Positions 1 to 8,339 of a stretch of DNA of 64,000 nucleotides are shown piece by piece. The translations under genes were made by a program, and so were the position numbers. The notes under the pieces are model-generated. The model was given only the letters and a program-made list of their open reading frames with translations. It ran no database searches and was not told where the DNA came from. Every line of letters starts with the position of its first letter. Position 1 is the stretch's first letter. This DNA comes from Thalassospira sp. (GTDB taxonomy: Bacteria > Pseudomonadota > Alphaproteobacteria > Rhodospirillales > Thalassospiraceae), in assembly GCF_002709775.1 (NCBI RefSeq), contig NZ_PAQR01000003.1, positions 24,512 to 88,511 on the forward strand, in the 5' to 3' direction.

Positions 1-489
1 AATGCTGACGGTTTCACGGACCGGTTCAATCATACCGTGATCCCAGACCGTCAGCACGGTGTAACTGGTCGCAATGGCCTTGAGCTGAAGCGCGATATAA
101 GGCGTGGTGCCAATCACTGCAATCAGTGTGACGAGCACCGAAAGCTGGGTGCTTTTGCCATAACGTGACGAGATAAAGTCAGCGATCGAGGTAATGCGAT
201 GGGCCTTGGAAATGCGCAGCATCTTGCGCAGTAAAAACCACCAGCCCAAAAAGATCACGGTCGGGCCCAGATAGATCGTAAGGTATTCAAGCCCGTTGCG
301 CGCCGCTGTCCCGACCGCTCCATAAAAGGTCCAGGATGTACAATAGACCGCGATGGACAGGGTATAGACCGTCGGATTGCGGACCCAGGAATGGCCATCG
401 CGTGCGCGCTTGTCGCCCCACCATGCAATCGCATAAAGCAGGCCGACATAAATCAGCGAGACAAGGATGACCAGTTCCGAGGATAGCAT
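1..489 (-). CDS. CbrA-like sodium:solute symporter/sensor histidine kinase (5' part only)
   Basis: This is the N-terminal 163 codons of a gene that runs off the left edge of the window. The visible part is a membrane domain of the sodium:solute symporter fold: the start MLSSELVILVSLIY is hydrophobic, followed by WWGDKRARDGHSW, then YCTSWTFYGAVG and RISKAHRITSIADFISSRYG. These phrases are typical of the symporter module of CbrA-type hybrid kinases, which place PAS, histidine kinase and often receiver domains after it. The kinase part is not visible, so a plain SSS permease remains possible. It lies 3 bases after a small membrane-protein ORF and downstream of a response regulator, an arrangement that recalls cbrX-cbrA, with a regulator upstream. 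Confidence 0.72.
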   Translation of the reverse strand, partial: MLSSELVILVSLIYVGLLYAIAWWGDKRARDGHSWVRNPTVYTLSIAVYCTSWTFYGAVGTAARNGLEYLTIYLGPTVIFLGWWFLLRKMLRISKAHRITSIADFISSRYGKSTQLSVLVTLIAVIGTTPYIALQLKAIATSYTVLTVWDHGMIEPVRETVSI

Positions 490-492
490 GGG

Positions 493-672
493 CTATTTCC
501 TCTCGGTCTGGGCTGCGTGGCGAAGTGCACTTGTCAGGATGGCGCACAGCGCAATCAGGATGCCCCAACCGGCAAAGAAATAGACAAACAGGATCGGCAG
601 GCCAAGGATGGTGCCATCAAGTGAAAACATCCCGACAATCGGCGGCAACCAGATGATCAAGGCCACCAGCAT
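493..672 (-). CDS. small membrane protein, CbrX-like; start uncertain
   Basis: The frame encodes two hydrophobic segments (LMLVALIIWLPPIVGMFSL and LPILFVYFFAGWGILIALCA) and a charged tail ending HAAQTERK, and it stops 3 bases before the CbrA-like ATG. The first in-frame ATG is at 672 and has no ribosome site, giving only 59 residues. Coding character continues upstream with no ATG, GTG or TTG. The alternatives are an ATC at 714 just after a strong AGGAGG, or a CTG at 759 overlapping the response-regulator stop as CTGA. CbrX in pseudomonads is a small membrane protein translationally coupled to CbrA, so the position fits that role. The homology itself is inferred. Confidence 0.5.
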   Translation of the reverse strand: MLVALIIWLPPIVGMFSLDGTILGLPILFVYFFAGWGILIALCAILTSALRHAAQTERK

Positions 673-755
673 CAGCGCAAGGGCGCGTTCGGTAAGTCTG
701 CGTGGCGGTGTGATGGGGGCCTCCTGCCGGTTGGAGAAGAACGCGAAACCGCGTT

Positions 756-1139
756 TCAGTTTGCCGCGCGTTCAAGCAGGGCCTTGACCCGGGAAACGAC
801 GTCGCGGGTTGAAAACGGCTTGGTGACAAAGTCATCCACGCCAAGCTCAAGCCCCTTGCGGCGGTCGACTTCGCGGGTTTTGGCGGTCAGCATCATGATG
901 GGAATTTGTCGGGTGTTGGGATCGTTACGCGTTGCGCGCACGACTTCAAACCCGTCACAGACGGGCATCATGACATCGAGCAACACCATATCCGGGATGT
1001 CGCGGGCGATCATGGAAATCGCCGTGCGGCCATCGGTGGCAACGCTGACGTCATAGCCTTCCTTTTCCATCAGAAAGCTGAGTGATTCGACAATGGTTTC
1101 CTCGTCTTCGGCAATCAAGACCTTTGGTCTCTCATTCAA
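756..1139 (-). CDS. single-domain response regulator (CheY-like receiver)
   Basis: The 127-residue protein is one receiver domain with no output domain. It has the acidic pair Glu11/Asp12 (IAEDEE), the phospho-acceptor Asp55 (LLDVMMP), Thr85 (MLTAK) and the invariant Lys107 (TKPF). Its gene lies upstream of the CbrX-like ORF and CbrA-like kinase on the same strand. Its stop overlaps the longest possible frame of the small ORF, so the three are probably one operon and the regulator a phosphorylation partner of the kinase. Such stand-alone receivers usually act by protein contact rather than by binding DNA. No target can be read from this sequence. Confidence 0.9.
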   Translation of the reverse strand: MNERPKVLIAEDEETIVESLSFLMEKEGYDVSVATDGRTAISMIARDIPDMVLLDVMMPVCDGFEVVRATRNDPNTRQIPIMMLTAKTREVDRRKGLELGVDDFVTKPFSTRDVVSRVKALLERAAN

Positions 1140-1268
1140 GGACGTTCTCCCGATTTTTCGGATTGTTATATTCCCAATCCTAACGGCTTATGACCTGAAT
1201 GATAATGCTACTTTGGGGTGGTATACATAAGGCAACGCTTGTGATCGCCTTTGCGGGCCAATTGCGGC

Positions 1269-2846
1269 TTATTTCGAAGCTGTTTTCGGTGTGCCATCGG
1301 CCATTTCATAGGCGCGCTGGGCGCAATCATCACGCGGGCACTGACGGCATGAAATTCCGACGGGAACGGCGGATTCCGGGCGATCAAGCGACAATCGGTC
1401 GCCATAGACCACATCACTTGAAAAGGCCGTGTCACAGCCGATCATCACCGAATGGACCGAACGCGGTACGCCATAACCCCCGGCACCTGATCGCAAGGCA
1501 CGGGCAACAAACAGATATTCGCTGTTATCGGGCAGGCGGACAAATTGCGGGATTACGCGTTCTGGCGCGGTATAGGCTTCATGCACCACCCAGCGCGGGC
1601 AGGCGCCGCCATAACGTGGCAATTGCAGGCCCGATGCCGAGAACCGTTTGGAAATGTTACCAGCAATGTCGGTGCGCACCAGATGGAACGGAATGCCTTC
1701 TGCACCCGGACGGCGGAGTGTCGTCAGGCGGTGGCAGATTTGCTCCCAACTCGCGGCGTAACGTTGCTGCAGAAGTTCGATGTCATGGCGCATGCTGCGC
1801 GCATCATCCAAAAACAGGTCATAGGGGAACAGCAAGGCGGCCGCGGCATAGGATATCAGCGCCTCGGACGCACGAACGCGCCCGGCTTTGCTGCCGATCT
1901 GGGCGCGATCAAGGATTTCGTTGATCGGGTCTGCCGCCTCAAGCCGGCAGATGGTGCGCGCCGCCTGAAAGCGGGCCGAGGTGATTGGCAGGGCACGTGA
2001 GATGCGCAGGCTGTTGTGCTTGGCATCCCATTGATAACCGCTTGTCAGGAAGTCCTCGGACGGCAGTCGTTCGATCCGGGTCTTGTGCGTGTCTTCGAGG
2101 TAATTGATCAGATCGGTCAGATAAAGTCCGCCATCCGGATCAATGATCGGGCGCATCTTGTTGGCGTGGTCTTCGAGTGTTGGGAAATGGTTGGCGTTGT
2201 CATAGAGCAGATCATCGACTTCCTCCGCCGGGCTGGCGGCCGGACGACCGGCCTCGCCACGCTCAAGGAAGTTGAAAATCTCGGTCGCCGATTCTGCCAG
2301 GCGCTGGGATTCCCGCACCAGTGTTGCGTTAAAGCGTGCGCGTTGATCGGGTGACAGATCATCATAGTCATCGAAAATCTCGGCCACCGTGCGAATGGAT
2401 GTAATGCGCGTCAGGATTGAATGGCTGGCCTCGGTCAGGAAGGGATCGTGGCTCAGCCGCTCTGACAGGGCGTCGATATCATCAAGGCCACTGCGATAGG
2501 CGCGATAAAGCGACAGAAAGGCCGTGATCATACCGGGGGCTGCGGCGATCATGGCCGGGAATTCGCGGCTTTCAACCGGGGTGGTGCGAAAGACCGGGTC
2601 CGAGGCAGCCTCGGCCAGATCGGACAGCAACCGGCTTTCCTCGGAGCCTGATAATGAGTGCGGGTGAATTTCAAGCGCCTCGGCGATCCGCATCAGCAAT
2701 CCGCCCCCGATCGAGCGGCGGTTATGTTCGATCAGATTTAGGTATGAGGCCGAGATGCCCGCAGCCTTCGCCAGGGCATTCTGGGTCATTCCGATGTCTT
2801 TTCTGCGACCGCGAATACGGTGTCCGATGGGGGCCTGACGCGCCAT
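1269..2846 (-). CDS. XRE-family regulator, short-chain fatty acyl-CoA regulator (ScfR/RamB) type
   Basis: A 525-residue regulator with an N-terminal Xre/Cro helix-turn-helix (RIRGRRKDIGMTQNALAKAA, then SASYLNLIEHNRRSI) at about residues 8-60. A long middle region includes the ImmA/IrrE-like stretch around RFQAARTICRLEA, in which the HExxH zinc motif of true peptidases is absent. A C-terminal Cys-rich tail reads GISCRQCPRDDC. This domain order is that of the ScfR/RamB group, which senses acyl-CoA status and controls glyoxylate, propionyl-CoA or related carbon pathways. It is divergent from the first LIV-type ABC importer across about 200 bases of A/T-rich DNA, so control of that importer is plausible. 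The ligand is unknown. Confidence 0.82.
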   Translation of the reverse strand: MARQAPIGHRIRGRRKDIGMTQNALAKAAGISASYLNLIEHNRRSIGGGLLMRIAEALEIHPHSLSGSEESRLLSDLAEAASDPVFRTTPVESREFPAMIAAAPGMITAFLSLYRAYRSGLDDIDALSERLSHDPFLTEASHSILTRITSIRTVAEIFDDYDDLSPDQRARFNATLVRESQRLAESATEIFNFLERGEAGRPAASPAEEVDDLLYDNANHFPTLEDHANKMRPIIDPDGGLYLTDLINYLEDTHKTRIERLPSEDFLTSGYQWDAKHNSLRISRALPITSARFQAARTICRLEAADPINEILDRAQIGSKAGRVRASEALISYAAAALLFPYDLFLDDARSMRHDIELLQQRYAASWEQICHRLTTLRRPGAEGIPFHLVRTDIAGNISKRFSASGLQLPRYGGACPRWVVHEAYTAPERVIPQFVRLPDNSEYLFVARALRSGAGGYGVPRSVHSVMIGCDTAFSSDVVYGDRLSLDRPESAVPVGISCRQCPRDDCAQRAYEMADGTPKTASK

Positions 2847-3048
2847 ACTAAAGTCTTACCTGTTGACAAGATTTACTAATTTTCACATTGCTCATCTATA
2901 TATTTACAAAAAAGTTGTTTTATATCAACTAGGTGTTGATTCATTTTCAATTGCTCCTCATTGTTTTGACAGGTCGACAAAAAAACGAACCAGAAAACAG
3001 GCCTCAGATTTCTCTGAAACAGATCCCAAGACATTGGGGAGGAAAACC

Positions 3049-4410
3049 ATGTCGGAGACTAAGCTTATCGGAAATGTATCTCGTCGTACGATCCTGAAGG
3101 GATCCGCGGCAACTACGGGTGCAGCCCTCATTGGCGGCACTTTCCCGATGCATTTCATCAAGAACGCGCATGCCCAGACCTTCCGTGGCGATCCGGGTAG
3201 TGCTGCCAGCGTCAAACTCGGTTTCAACGTGCCGCAGACCGGCCCGTATGCCGATGAGGGTGCTGACGAATTGCGTGCCTATCAGCTTGCAGTCAAGCAC
3301 ATCAACGGTGAAGGCGACGGTGGTATGCTCAATACCATGAAGCCGCTTGAGCTCAAGGGTAACGGCATCCTCGGCAAGAAGGTCGAGTTCGTGACCGGTG
3401 ATACCCAGACCAAGTCCGATGCCGCGCGTGCTTCTGCCAAGCGTATGATTGAAAAAGACAATGTGGCGATGGTTACCGGTGGTTCGTCCTCTGGTGTGGC
3501 AATCGCCGTGCAGGGTCTTTGCCAGGAAATGGGCGTCATCTTCATGGCGGGTCTGACCCACTCGAACGACACCACCGGTAAAGACAAAAAGCGTTATGGC
3601 TTCCGCCACTTCTTTAACGCTTACATGTCCGGTCAGGCGATCGCGCCGGTTCTGCTCGATGAGTATGGCAACGAGCGCCGCGCTTACCACCTGACGGCCG
3701 ATTACACCTGGGGCTGGACCCAGGAAGAATCGATTAAGGCCGCGACCGAGAATATCGGTTGGGAAACTGTGAACACCGTTCGTACCCCGGTTGGTGCGGG
3801 TGACTTCTCGCAGTACATCACCCCGGTTCTGAACTCTGGCGCAGATGTCCTGATCCTGAACCACTATGGTAAGGACATGGTCAACTCCCTGACCCAGGCC
3901 GTTCAATTCGGTCTGCGTGACAAGCAGGTGAATGGCAAGAACTTCGAAATCGTTGTTCCGCTGTATTCCCGCCTGATGGCACAGGGTGCTGGCGAAGCTG
4001 CAAAAGGTATCCTTGGTACCACCAACTGGCACTGGTCGCTGACCGACGCCGGCTCGCAGGCCTTCGTAAAATCGTTCGGTCAGGAATACGGCTTCCCGCC
4101 GTCCCAGGCTGCACATACCTGCTACGTCCAGACGCTGCTTTATGCAAACGCCTGCGAAATGGCCGGTACTTTCGCACCTTGGGAAGTCATCAAACAGCTC
4201 GAAGGGTTCGAGTTCGATGGCGCGGGCAACGGCCCGACCCTGTACCGTGCAGAAGACCACCAGTGCTTCAAAGACGTTCTGGTTGTGCGTGGTAAAGAAA
4301 ACCCGCAGTCCAACTTCGACCTTCTTGAAGTCGTTAAAAACGTTCCGCGTGCTCAGGTCGAATATCCGGCCGATATGTTCGGCGGGGAACTGGGTCCGTA
4401 TCAGGTCTGA
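3049..4410 (+). CDS. LIV-type ABC transporter, substrate-binding protein (Tat-exported)
   Basis: The 453-residue protein begins with a twin-arginine signal (VSRRTILKGS, then AATTGAALIGG, with AHA-Q as the likely cleavage site near residue 43). A type I periplasmic-binding fold follows (VKLGFNVPQTGPYADEGA). The start at 3049 was chosen because GGGGAGG lies just upstream and the signal begins 10 residues later; the open frame extends further 5' without coding character. It heads a five-gene importer operon. The family binds branched-chain amino acids, amides, urea or aromatic acids, and the sequence does not show which. A hairpin in the 111-base gap before the next gene probably lets this gene be expressed above the membrane components. 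Confidence 0.88.
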   Translation: MSETKLIGNVSRRTILKGSAATTGAALIGGTFPMHFIKNAHAQTFRGDPGSAASVKLGFNVPQTGPYADEGADELRAYQLAVKHINGEGDGGMLNTMKPLELKGNGILGKKVEFVTGDTQTKSDAARASAKRMIEKDNVAMVTGGSSSGVAIAVQGLCQEMGVIFMAGLTHSNDTTGKDKKRYGFRHFFNAYMSGQAIAPVLLDEYGNERRAYHLTADYTWGWTQEESIKAATENIGWETVNTVRTPVGAGDFSQYITPVLNSGADVLILNHYGKDMVNSLTQAVQFGLRDKQVNGKNFEIVVPLYSRLMAQGAGEAAKGILGTTNWHWSLTDAGSQAFVKSFGQEYGFPPSQAAHTCYVQTLLYANACEMAGTFAPWEVIKQLEGFEFDGAGNGPTLYRAEDHQCFKDVLVVRGKENPQSNFDLLEVVKNVPRAQVEYPADMFGGELGPYQV

Positions 4411-4424
4411 TACTCCCGCAAGCA

Positions 4425-4452
4425 GGGCCGGCCATCTCCCAATGGTCGGCCC
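4425..4452 (+). terminator. hairpin between binding-protein and permease genes (attenuator/stabiliser)
   Basis: The inverted repeat GGGCCGGCCAT / ATGGTCGGCCC has one G-T wobble and a 6-base loop, and lies 14 bases after the binding-protein stop. No T-run follows, so it is more likely a 3' mRNA stabiliser or partial attenuator than a full terminator. Confidence 0.6.
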
Positions 4453-4521
4453 GTTTGCCCTCTGGCCTCGGCCTGTACGACTTTTGACTAAGTCCCCTTA
4501 CGAATACGCGGCGGATAACTG

Positions 4522-5538
4522 ATGGACGCTATATTTCTTCAAATCCTGAATGGTCTGGACAAGGGCGGTGCCTATGCACTGATTGCGCTTGGCCTGACCC
4601 TGGTGTTCGGCACGCTTGGCGTGGTGAACTTCGCGCATGGCGCCATCTTCATGATGGGCGCATTCTGCGCGGTAACCCTCGAAAAACTTTTGACCCTTTC
4701 GGTCAAGGTCAAGGATGAGTCGGTCACCTTCTTTGATGCCTACAAGGAAACGCCTTACCTCGAACTGTGGTTTGGCGATACCGGTACGGCGATCATTGAC
4801 TGGTCGGTACCGTTATCGATCATCCTGGCAATACCGGTGATGTTGCTTATCGGCATTGTCATGGAACGTTTCCTCATCCGACATTTCTACAAGCGTCCTC
4901 ACGCCGAGCAGATTCTTGTGACCTTTGGTCTGGCCATTGTTCTTCAGGAGGTGGTCAAGGCCGCCTTTGGCGCAAACCCGATCCCGCAAGGGGCACCTGA
5001 TATTGTGTCGGGTTCTGCAGCCGTTGGTGCGCTGTTTGGCCTTGGTGAAGCCGTGGTCTATCCGTGGTGGCGTCTGATTTATCTGGCGTTCTCGCTTATG
5101 ACCATTGGTCTTGTGTTCTCGTTCCTGCATTTCACCACCTACGGGATGGTGGTGCGCGCCGGGATGGCCGACCGTGAAACGGTCGAACTTCTGGGCATCA
5201 ATATTGAACGTCGCTTTACGATTGTGTTTGGCATCGCGGCCGTGGTCGCGGGTCTGGCAGGCGTGATGTACACGCCGGTTCTACCCCCGGATTACCATCT
5301 GGGCATGGACTTCCTGGTGCTGTCATTCGTTGTGGTTGTTGTGGGTGGTATGGGCTCTTTGCCCGGTGCGGTGGCCGCTGGCTTCCTGCTGGGGATCCTG
5401 CAGTCCTTCTCGTCCATGACCGAGGTGAAAGACATCTTCCCCGGGATTGACCAGATCATCATCTACCTTGTTGCCGTCGTCATTCTGCTGACCCGTCCGC
5501 GTGGTCTGATGGGACGCCGGGGCGTGATGGAGAGCTAA
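4522..5538 (+). CDS. LIV-type ABC transporter permease (LivH-like)
   Basis: The 338-residue inner-membrane protein has the LivH opening (QILNGLDKGGAYALIALGLT) and the family phrase VVNFAHGAIFMMGAF. The later GMGSLPGAVAAGFLLGIL and the C-terminal LLTRPRGLMGRRG are also typical. Between about residues 50 and 90 it carries an extra hydrophilic stretch (KVKDESVTFFDAYKETP, then YLELWFGDTG) compared with the compact second LivH in this window (12887-13762). That stretch is probably a periplasmic loop facing the binding protein. It pairs with the LivM-like permease that starts 3 bases downstream. Confidence 0.9.
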   Translation: MDAIFLQILNGLDKGGAYALIALGLTLVFGTLGVVNFAHGAIFMMGAFCAVTLEKLLTLSVKVKDESVTFFDAYKETPYLELWFGDTGTAIIDWSVPLSIILAIPVMLLIGIVMERFLIRHFYKRPHAEQILVTFGLAIVLQEVVKAAFGANPIPQGAPDIVSGSAAVGALFGLGEAVVYPWWRLIYLAFSLMTIGLVFSFLHFTTYGMVVRAGMADRETVELLGINIERRFTIVFGIAAVVAGLAGVMYTPVLPPDYHLGMDFLVLSFVVVVVGGMGSLPGAVAAGFLLGILQSFSSMTEVKDIFPGIDQIIIYLVAVVILLTRPRGLMGRRGVMES

Positions 5539-5541
5539 AAA

Positions 5542-6708
5542 ATGTCAAATACAAAAATCGTCTCGCCCAAGAAAGATATGATCTTCATGGCCATCCTGTC
5601 GGCAGTGGTCCTCACCATGCCGCTGTGGCTGCAGCCCTTCGGGGCGGCTTATCCCGACCTGATGCAGAAGTTCATGATCTTTGGCATCTTTGCCATCGGC
5701 TATAACATTCTTTTTGGTCTGACCGGCTATCTGTCCTTTGGTCACGCAGCCTTTCTGGGTGTCGGGTCCTACACCGCAGTCTGGTCGTTCAAACTGCTTT
5801 CGATGAATGTCATTCCGGCATTGATCTTTGGTACGGTCCTTTCGGGGCTATTTGCACTGGCGATCGGTTTCGTGTCCTTGCGTCGTTCGGGGATTTACTT
5901 CTCGATCCTGACACTGGCCTTCGCACAGATGTCCTATAATCTGGCCTATTCCGTGCTGACCCCGATCACCAATGGTGAAACCGGTCTGCAGCTTGAACAG
6001 GCTGATCCGCGCGTGCTGGATCGTATGTCGGGCATCGTTGCTGATGGCTCGCTTCCGACACCGAACCTGTTCGGGATCGAAGGCATCGGCTATTCGGGCT
6101 TCTATATATGTGCGGCCTTGATGCTGATTTCGTTCTTCATTTACTTGCGTATCTTCCGCTCGCCGTTCGGGCTTAAGCTGCGCGCGATCAAGTCGAACCA
6201 GAACCGCATGGGCTATACCGGGTTCAGCACCCGTCCGTATCTGATGACCGCCTTTGTCATCTCTGGCATGTATGCCGGTCTTGCCGGTTCTCTTCTGGCG
6301 GTGACCGATCCGCTGGCAGGGGCAGAGCGCATGCAGTGGACGGCATCGGGCGAGGTCGTTCTGATCACGATCCTTGGTGGTGTCGGTACACTGATTGGTC
6401 CGCTTCTGGGGGCCGGTATCATCAAGTATTTCGAGAACATCTTCTCGGCCTTCAACGATACGGTTCTTTTGAATGCCTTTTCCTTCCTGCCGGACTGGCT
6501 GGCACATCCGGTGGCATCACTGGTCGGCCTGTTTGTCGGCGAAGGCTGGCATCTGACCCTTGGCCTTGTCTTCATGCTGATCGTGATCTTCCTGCCGGGT
6601 GGCATCATGGAAGGTATCAGTCGCCTGTCGCGCCTGGTCACCAACCGTGGCAAATCCGACAGCCATGAGAACAAAGAAAAAGAACAAACATCGGCGGGGG
6701 AGGTCTGA
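5542..6708 (+). CDS. LIV-type ABC transporter permease (LivM-like)
   Basis: A 388-residue multi-spanning protein with the LivM hallmarks [20 protein letters not shown] and [40 protein letters not shown] follows in the C-terminal half. The tail is hydrophilic ([18 protein letters not shown]), probably cytoplasmic. It would form the translocation pore as a heterodimer with the LivH-like protein. The gene starts 3 bases after livH and ends 3 bases before the ATPase, so the group is translated together. Confidence 0.9.
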   Translation: MSNTKIVSPKKDMIFMAILSAVVLTMPLWLQPFGAAYPDLMQKFMIFGIFAIGYNILFGLTGYLSFGHAAFLGVGSYTAVWSFKLLSMNVIPALIFGTVLSGLFALAIGFVSLRRSGIYFSILTLAFAQMSYNLAYSVLTPITNGETGLQLEQADPRVLDRMSGIVADGSLPTPNLFGIEGIGYSGFYICAALMLISFFIYLRIFRSPFGLKLRAIKSNQNRMGYTGFSTRPYLMTAFVISGMYAGLAGSLLAVTDPLAGAERMQWTASGEVVLITILGGVGTLIGPLLGAGIIKYFENIFSAFNDTVLLNAFSFLPDWLAHPVASLVGLFVGEGWHLTLGLVFMLIVIFLPGGIMEGISRLSRLVTNRGKSDSHENKEKEQTSAGEV

Positions 6709-6711
6709 TCC

Positions 6712-7473
6712 ATGTCCGAATACATTCTTGACGTCACCGACGTCGACAAGAACTTTGGCGGTCTGCAGGCGCTTTCCGATATCAACCTTCGGGTCAAGGA
6801 AGGCACCGTGCACGCGATCATCGGGCCGAACGGTGCAGGCAAGTCGACATTGCTCAACGTGATTGTCGGTCGTCTGGCACCGAGCCGGGGGCGTGTTCTT
6901 CTTGGCGATCAGGTTCTGACCGGCAAGGAGCCGCACGAGATCAACCAGCTTGGTGTTGCGCGCGTTTTCCAGACGCCGGAAATCTTCCCGGAACTGTCGC
7001 TTCTGCAAAACGTGATGGTCCCGGCCTTTGCCAAGCGTGAAGGCATCTTCAAGATGAACTTTATCAAAAGCCTGTTCTCGGAAAATGAGGTCCGCGAGCA
7101 TGCCGAGCATCTTCTTGAGGATGTCGGGCTGATTGACCACAAGGATCATCTGGCCGGTTCCATGTCGCGTGGTGACAAGCGCCGTCTGGAGCTTGCCATG
7201 TGCCTTGGTCAGCATCCGAAACTGTTCCTTCTTGATGAGCCGACGGCGGGCATGGCGCGCCATGACACCAACCGCACGATTGACCTTCTCAAGCGGATCA
7301 AGGAGCGCGGCATGACCAAGGTGATTATCGAACATGACATGCATGTTGTGTTCAGCCTGGCAGACCGCATCAGTGTTCTCGCTCAGGGGGCCATCATTTG
7401 CGAAGGCACCCCGGAAGAAGTCCGCAATGATCCACGCGTCAAGGAAGCCTATCTCGGAGGGGAAGCAGAATGA
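6712..7473 (+). CDS. LIV-type ABC transporter ATPase (LivG-like)
   Basis: The 253-residue cytoplasmic ATPase has Walker A GPNGAGKST (about residues 38-46) and Walker B LFLLDEPTAGM. Its signature segment is SMSRGDKRRLELAM, a variant of LSxGQ, and its switch histidine is in VIIEHDMHVV. The short C-terminal tail ends EEVRNDPRVKEAYLGG, the standard ending of LivG proteins. It couples ATP hydrolysis to import by the preceding permeases and works as a heterodimer with the LivF-like ATPase, whose gene overlaps this one by 4 bases (ATGA). Confidence 0.92.
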   Translation: MSEYILDVTDVDKNFGGLQALSDINLRVKEGTVHAIIGPNGAGKSTLLNVIVGRLAPSRGRVLLGDQVLTGKEPHEINQLGVARVFQTPEIFPELSLLQNVMVPAFAKREGIFKMNFIKSLFSENEVREHAEHLLEDVGLIDHKDHLAGSMSRGDKRRLELAMCLGQHPKLFLLDEPTAGMARHDTNRTIDLLKRIKERGMTKVIIEHDMHVVFSLADRISVLAQGAIICEGTPEEVRNDPRVKEAYLGGEAE

Positions 7474-8222
7474 GCCCGTTGCCAAAACAGGAACCCGTCC
7501 GTAAACAGGGTGGCGATCCGGCCTTTTTCTCGGTCTATGACATCCACGCCTATTACGGCGAAAGCTACATCGTTCAAGGGCTGTCCTTTGACATCCGCGA
7601 GGGCGAAATTCTTGCCCTTCTCGGACGTAACGGGGCGGGCAAGACATCCACGCTGCGCACCCTCGCGCGTATGGGCGACCCGGAACTCAAACATGGCGAG
7701 ATCTGGCTTGATCACCAGCCCTTGCACGAAATGAAGGCATGGCAGGCAGCTCGTCTGGGCCTGCAGCTTGTGCCCGAAGATCGTCGCATTATTCCGGGCA
7801 TGACGGTTGAGCAGAACCTTGAACTGGCTCAGATCGCCGAGCCGCATGGCTGGTCTATCCAGCGCATTTATGAACTGTTCCCGCGCCTTGGTGAAAGGGC
7901 GCAACAGGAAGCGATCACGCTTTCAGGCGGTGAGCAACAGATGTTGGCCATCGGGCGCGCACTTGCCCGTGACATCAAGATCCTGCTGCTTGATGAACCG
8001 TATGAAGGCCTCGCACCGGTCATTGTTCAGGAAATTGAAAAGACCCTGCAAAACGTCAAGAAGCTCGGCATTACGACGATTATTGTCGAGCAGAATGCGA
8101 TTGCAGCCCTGAAACTGGCCGACCGTGCGATCATCATGGATAGCGGCGAGATCGTTTTTGACGGGACCGCGCAGGCTGTTCTCGATGATGCCGAACTGCG
8201 TGACCAGTATCTTGCGATCTAG
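7470..8222 (+). CDS. LIV-type ABC transporter ATPase (LivF-like)
   Basis: This is the second 250-residue ATPase of the importer: Walker A GRNGAGKTS, signature LSGGEQQMLAIGRAL, Walker B ILLLDEPYEGLAP and H-loop region TTIIVEQN. The phrase VPEDRRIIPGMTVEQNL is characteristic of LivF. The first 15 residues (MSPLPKQEPVRKQGG) are an extra, weakly conserved leader. The gene closes the operon. About 70 bases downstream lies a hairpin that probably terminates it and the convergent gamma-glutamyltransferase gene. Confidence 0.92.
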   Translation: MSPLPKQEPVRKQGGDPAFFSVYDIHAYYGESYIVQGLSFDIREGEILALLGRNGAGKTSTLRTLARMGDPELKHGEIWLDHQPLHEMKAWQAARLGLQLVPEDRRIIPGMTVEQNLELAQIAEPHGWSIQRIYELFPRLGERAQQEAITLSGGEQQMLAIGRALARDIKILLLDEPYEGLAPVIVQEIEKTLQNVKKLGITTIIVEQNAIAALKLADRAIIMDSGEIVFDGTAQAVLDDAELRDQYLAI

Positions 8223-8291
8223 ATCCATCTAGCATCTTTTGCATGGGGGGAGTTTCCGGAGCTTAATTGTAAGGGGAGCTTCGGAACAGGT

Positions 8292-8320
8292 AAGGCCGTG
8301 CCTATGGGGCGCGGCCTTTT
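8292..8320. terminator. intrinsic terminator between convergent genes
   Basis: The stem AAGGCCGTGCC / GGGCGCGGCCTT (loop tatg) runs into a short T-run, with A residues on the other side. It lies between the end of the ABC operon (8222) and the end of the gamma-glutamyltransferase gene (8340), so it may serve both. Confidence 0.65.
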
Positions 8321-8339
8321 CCGTTGTATGGGCAACGGC

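Noticed and set aside
2863..2971. TTGACA boxes at 2863 and 2966 upstream of the first LIV operon as a sigma-70 promoter
   Set aside because: No acceptable -10 box lies 16-18 bases downstream of either, so the promoter could not be placed.
3004..4260. Long open frame of 418 codons on the minus strand opposite the first binding-protein gene
   Set aside because: It mirrors the codon structure of the plus-strand gene, has no family features and no ribosome site. The plus-strand frame has a clear Tat signal and binding-protein motifs.
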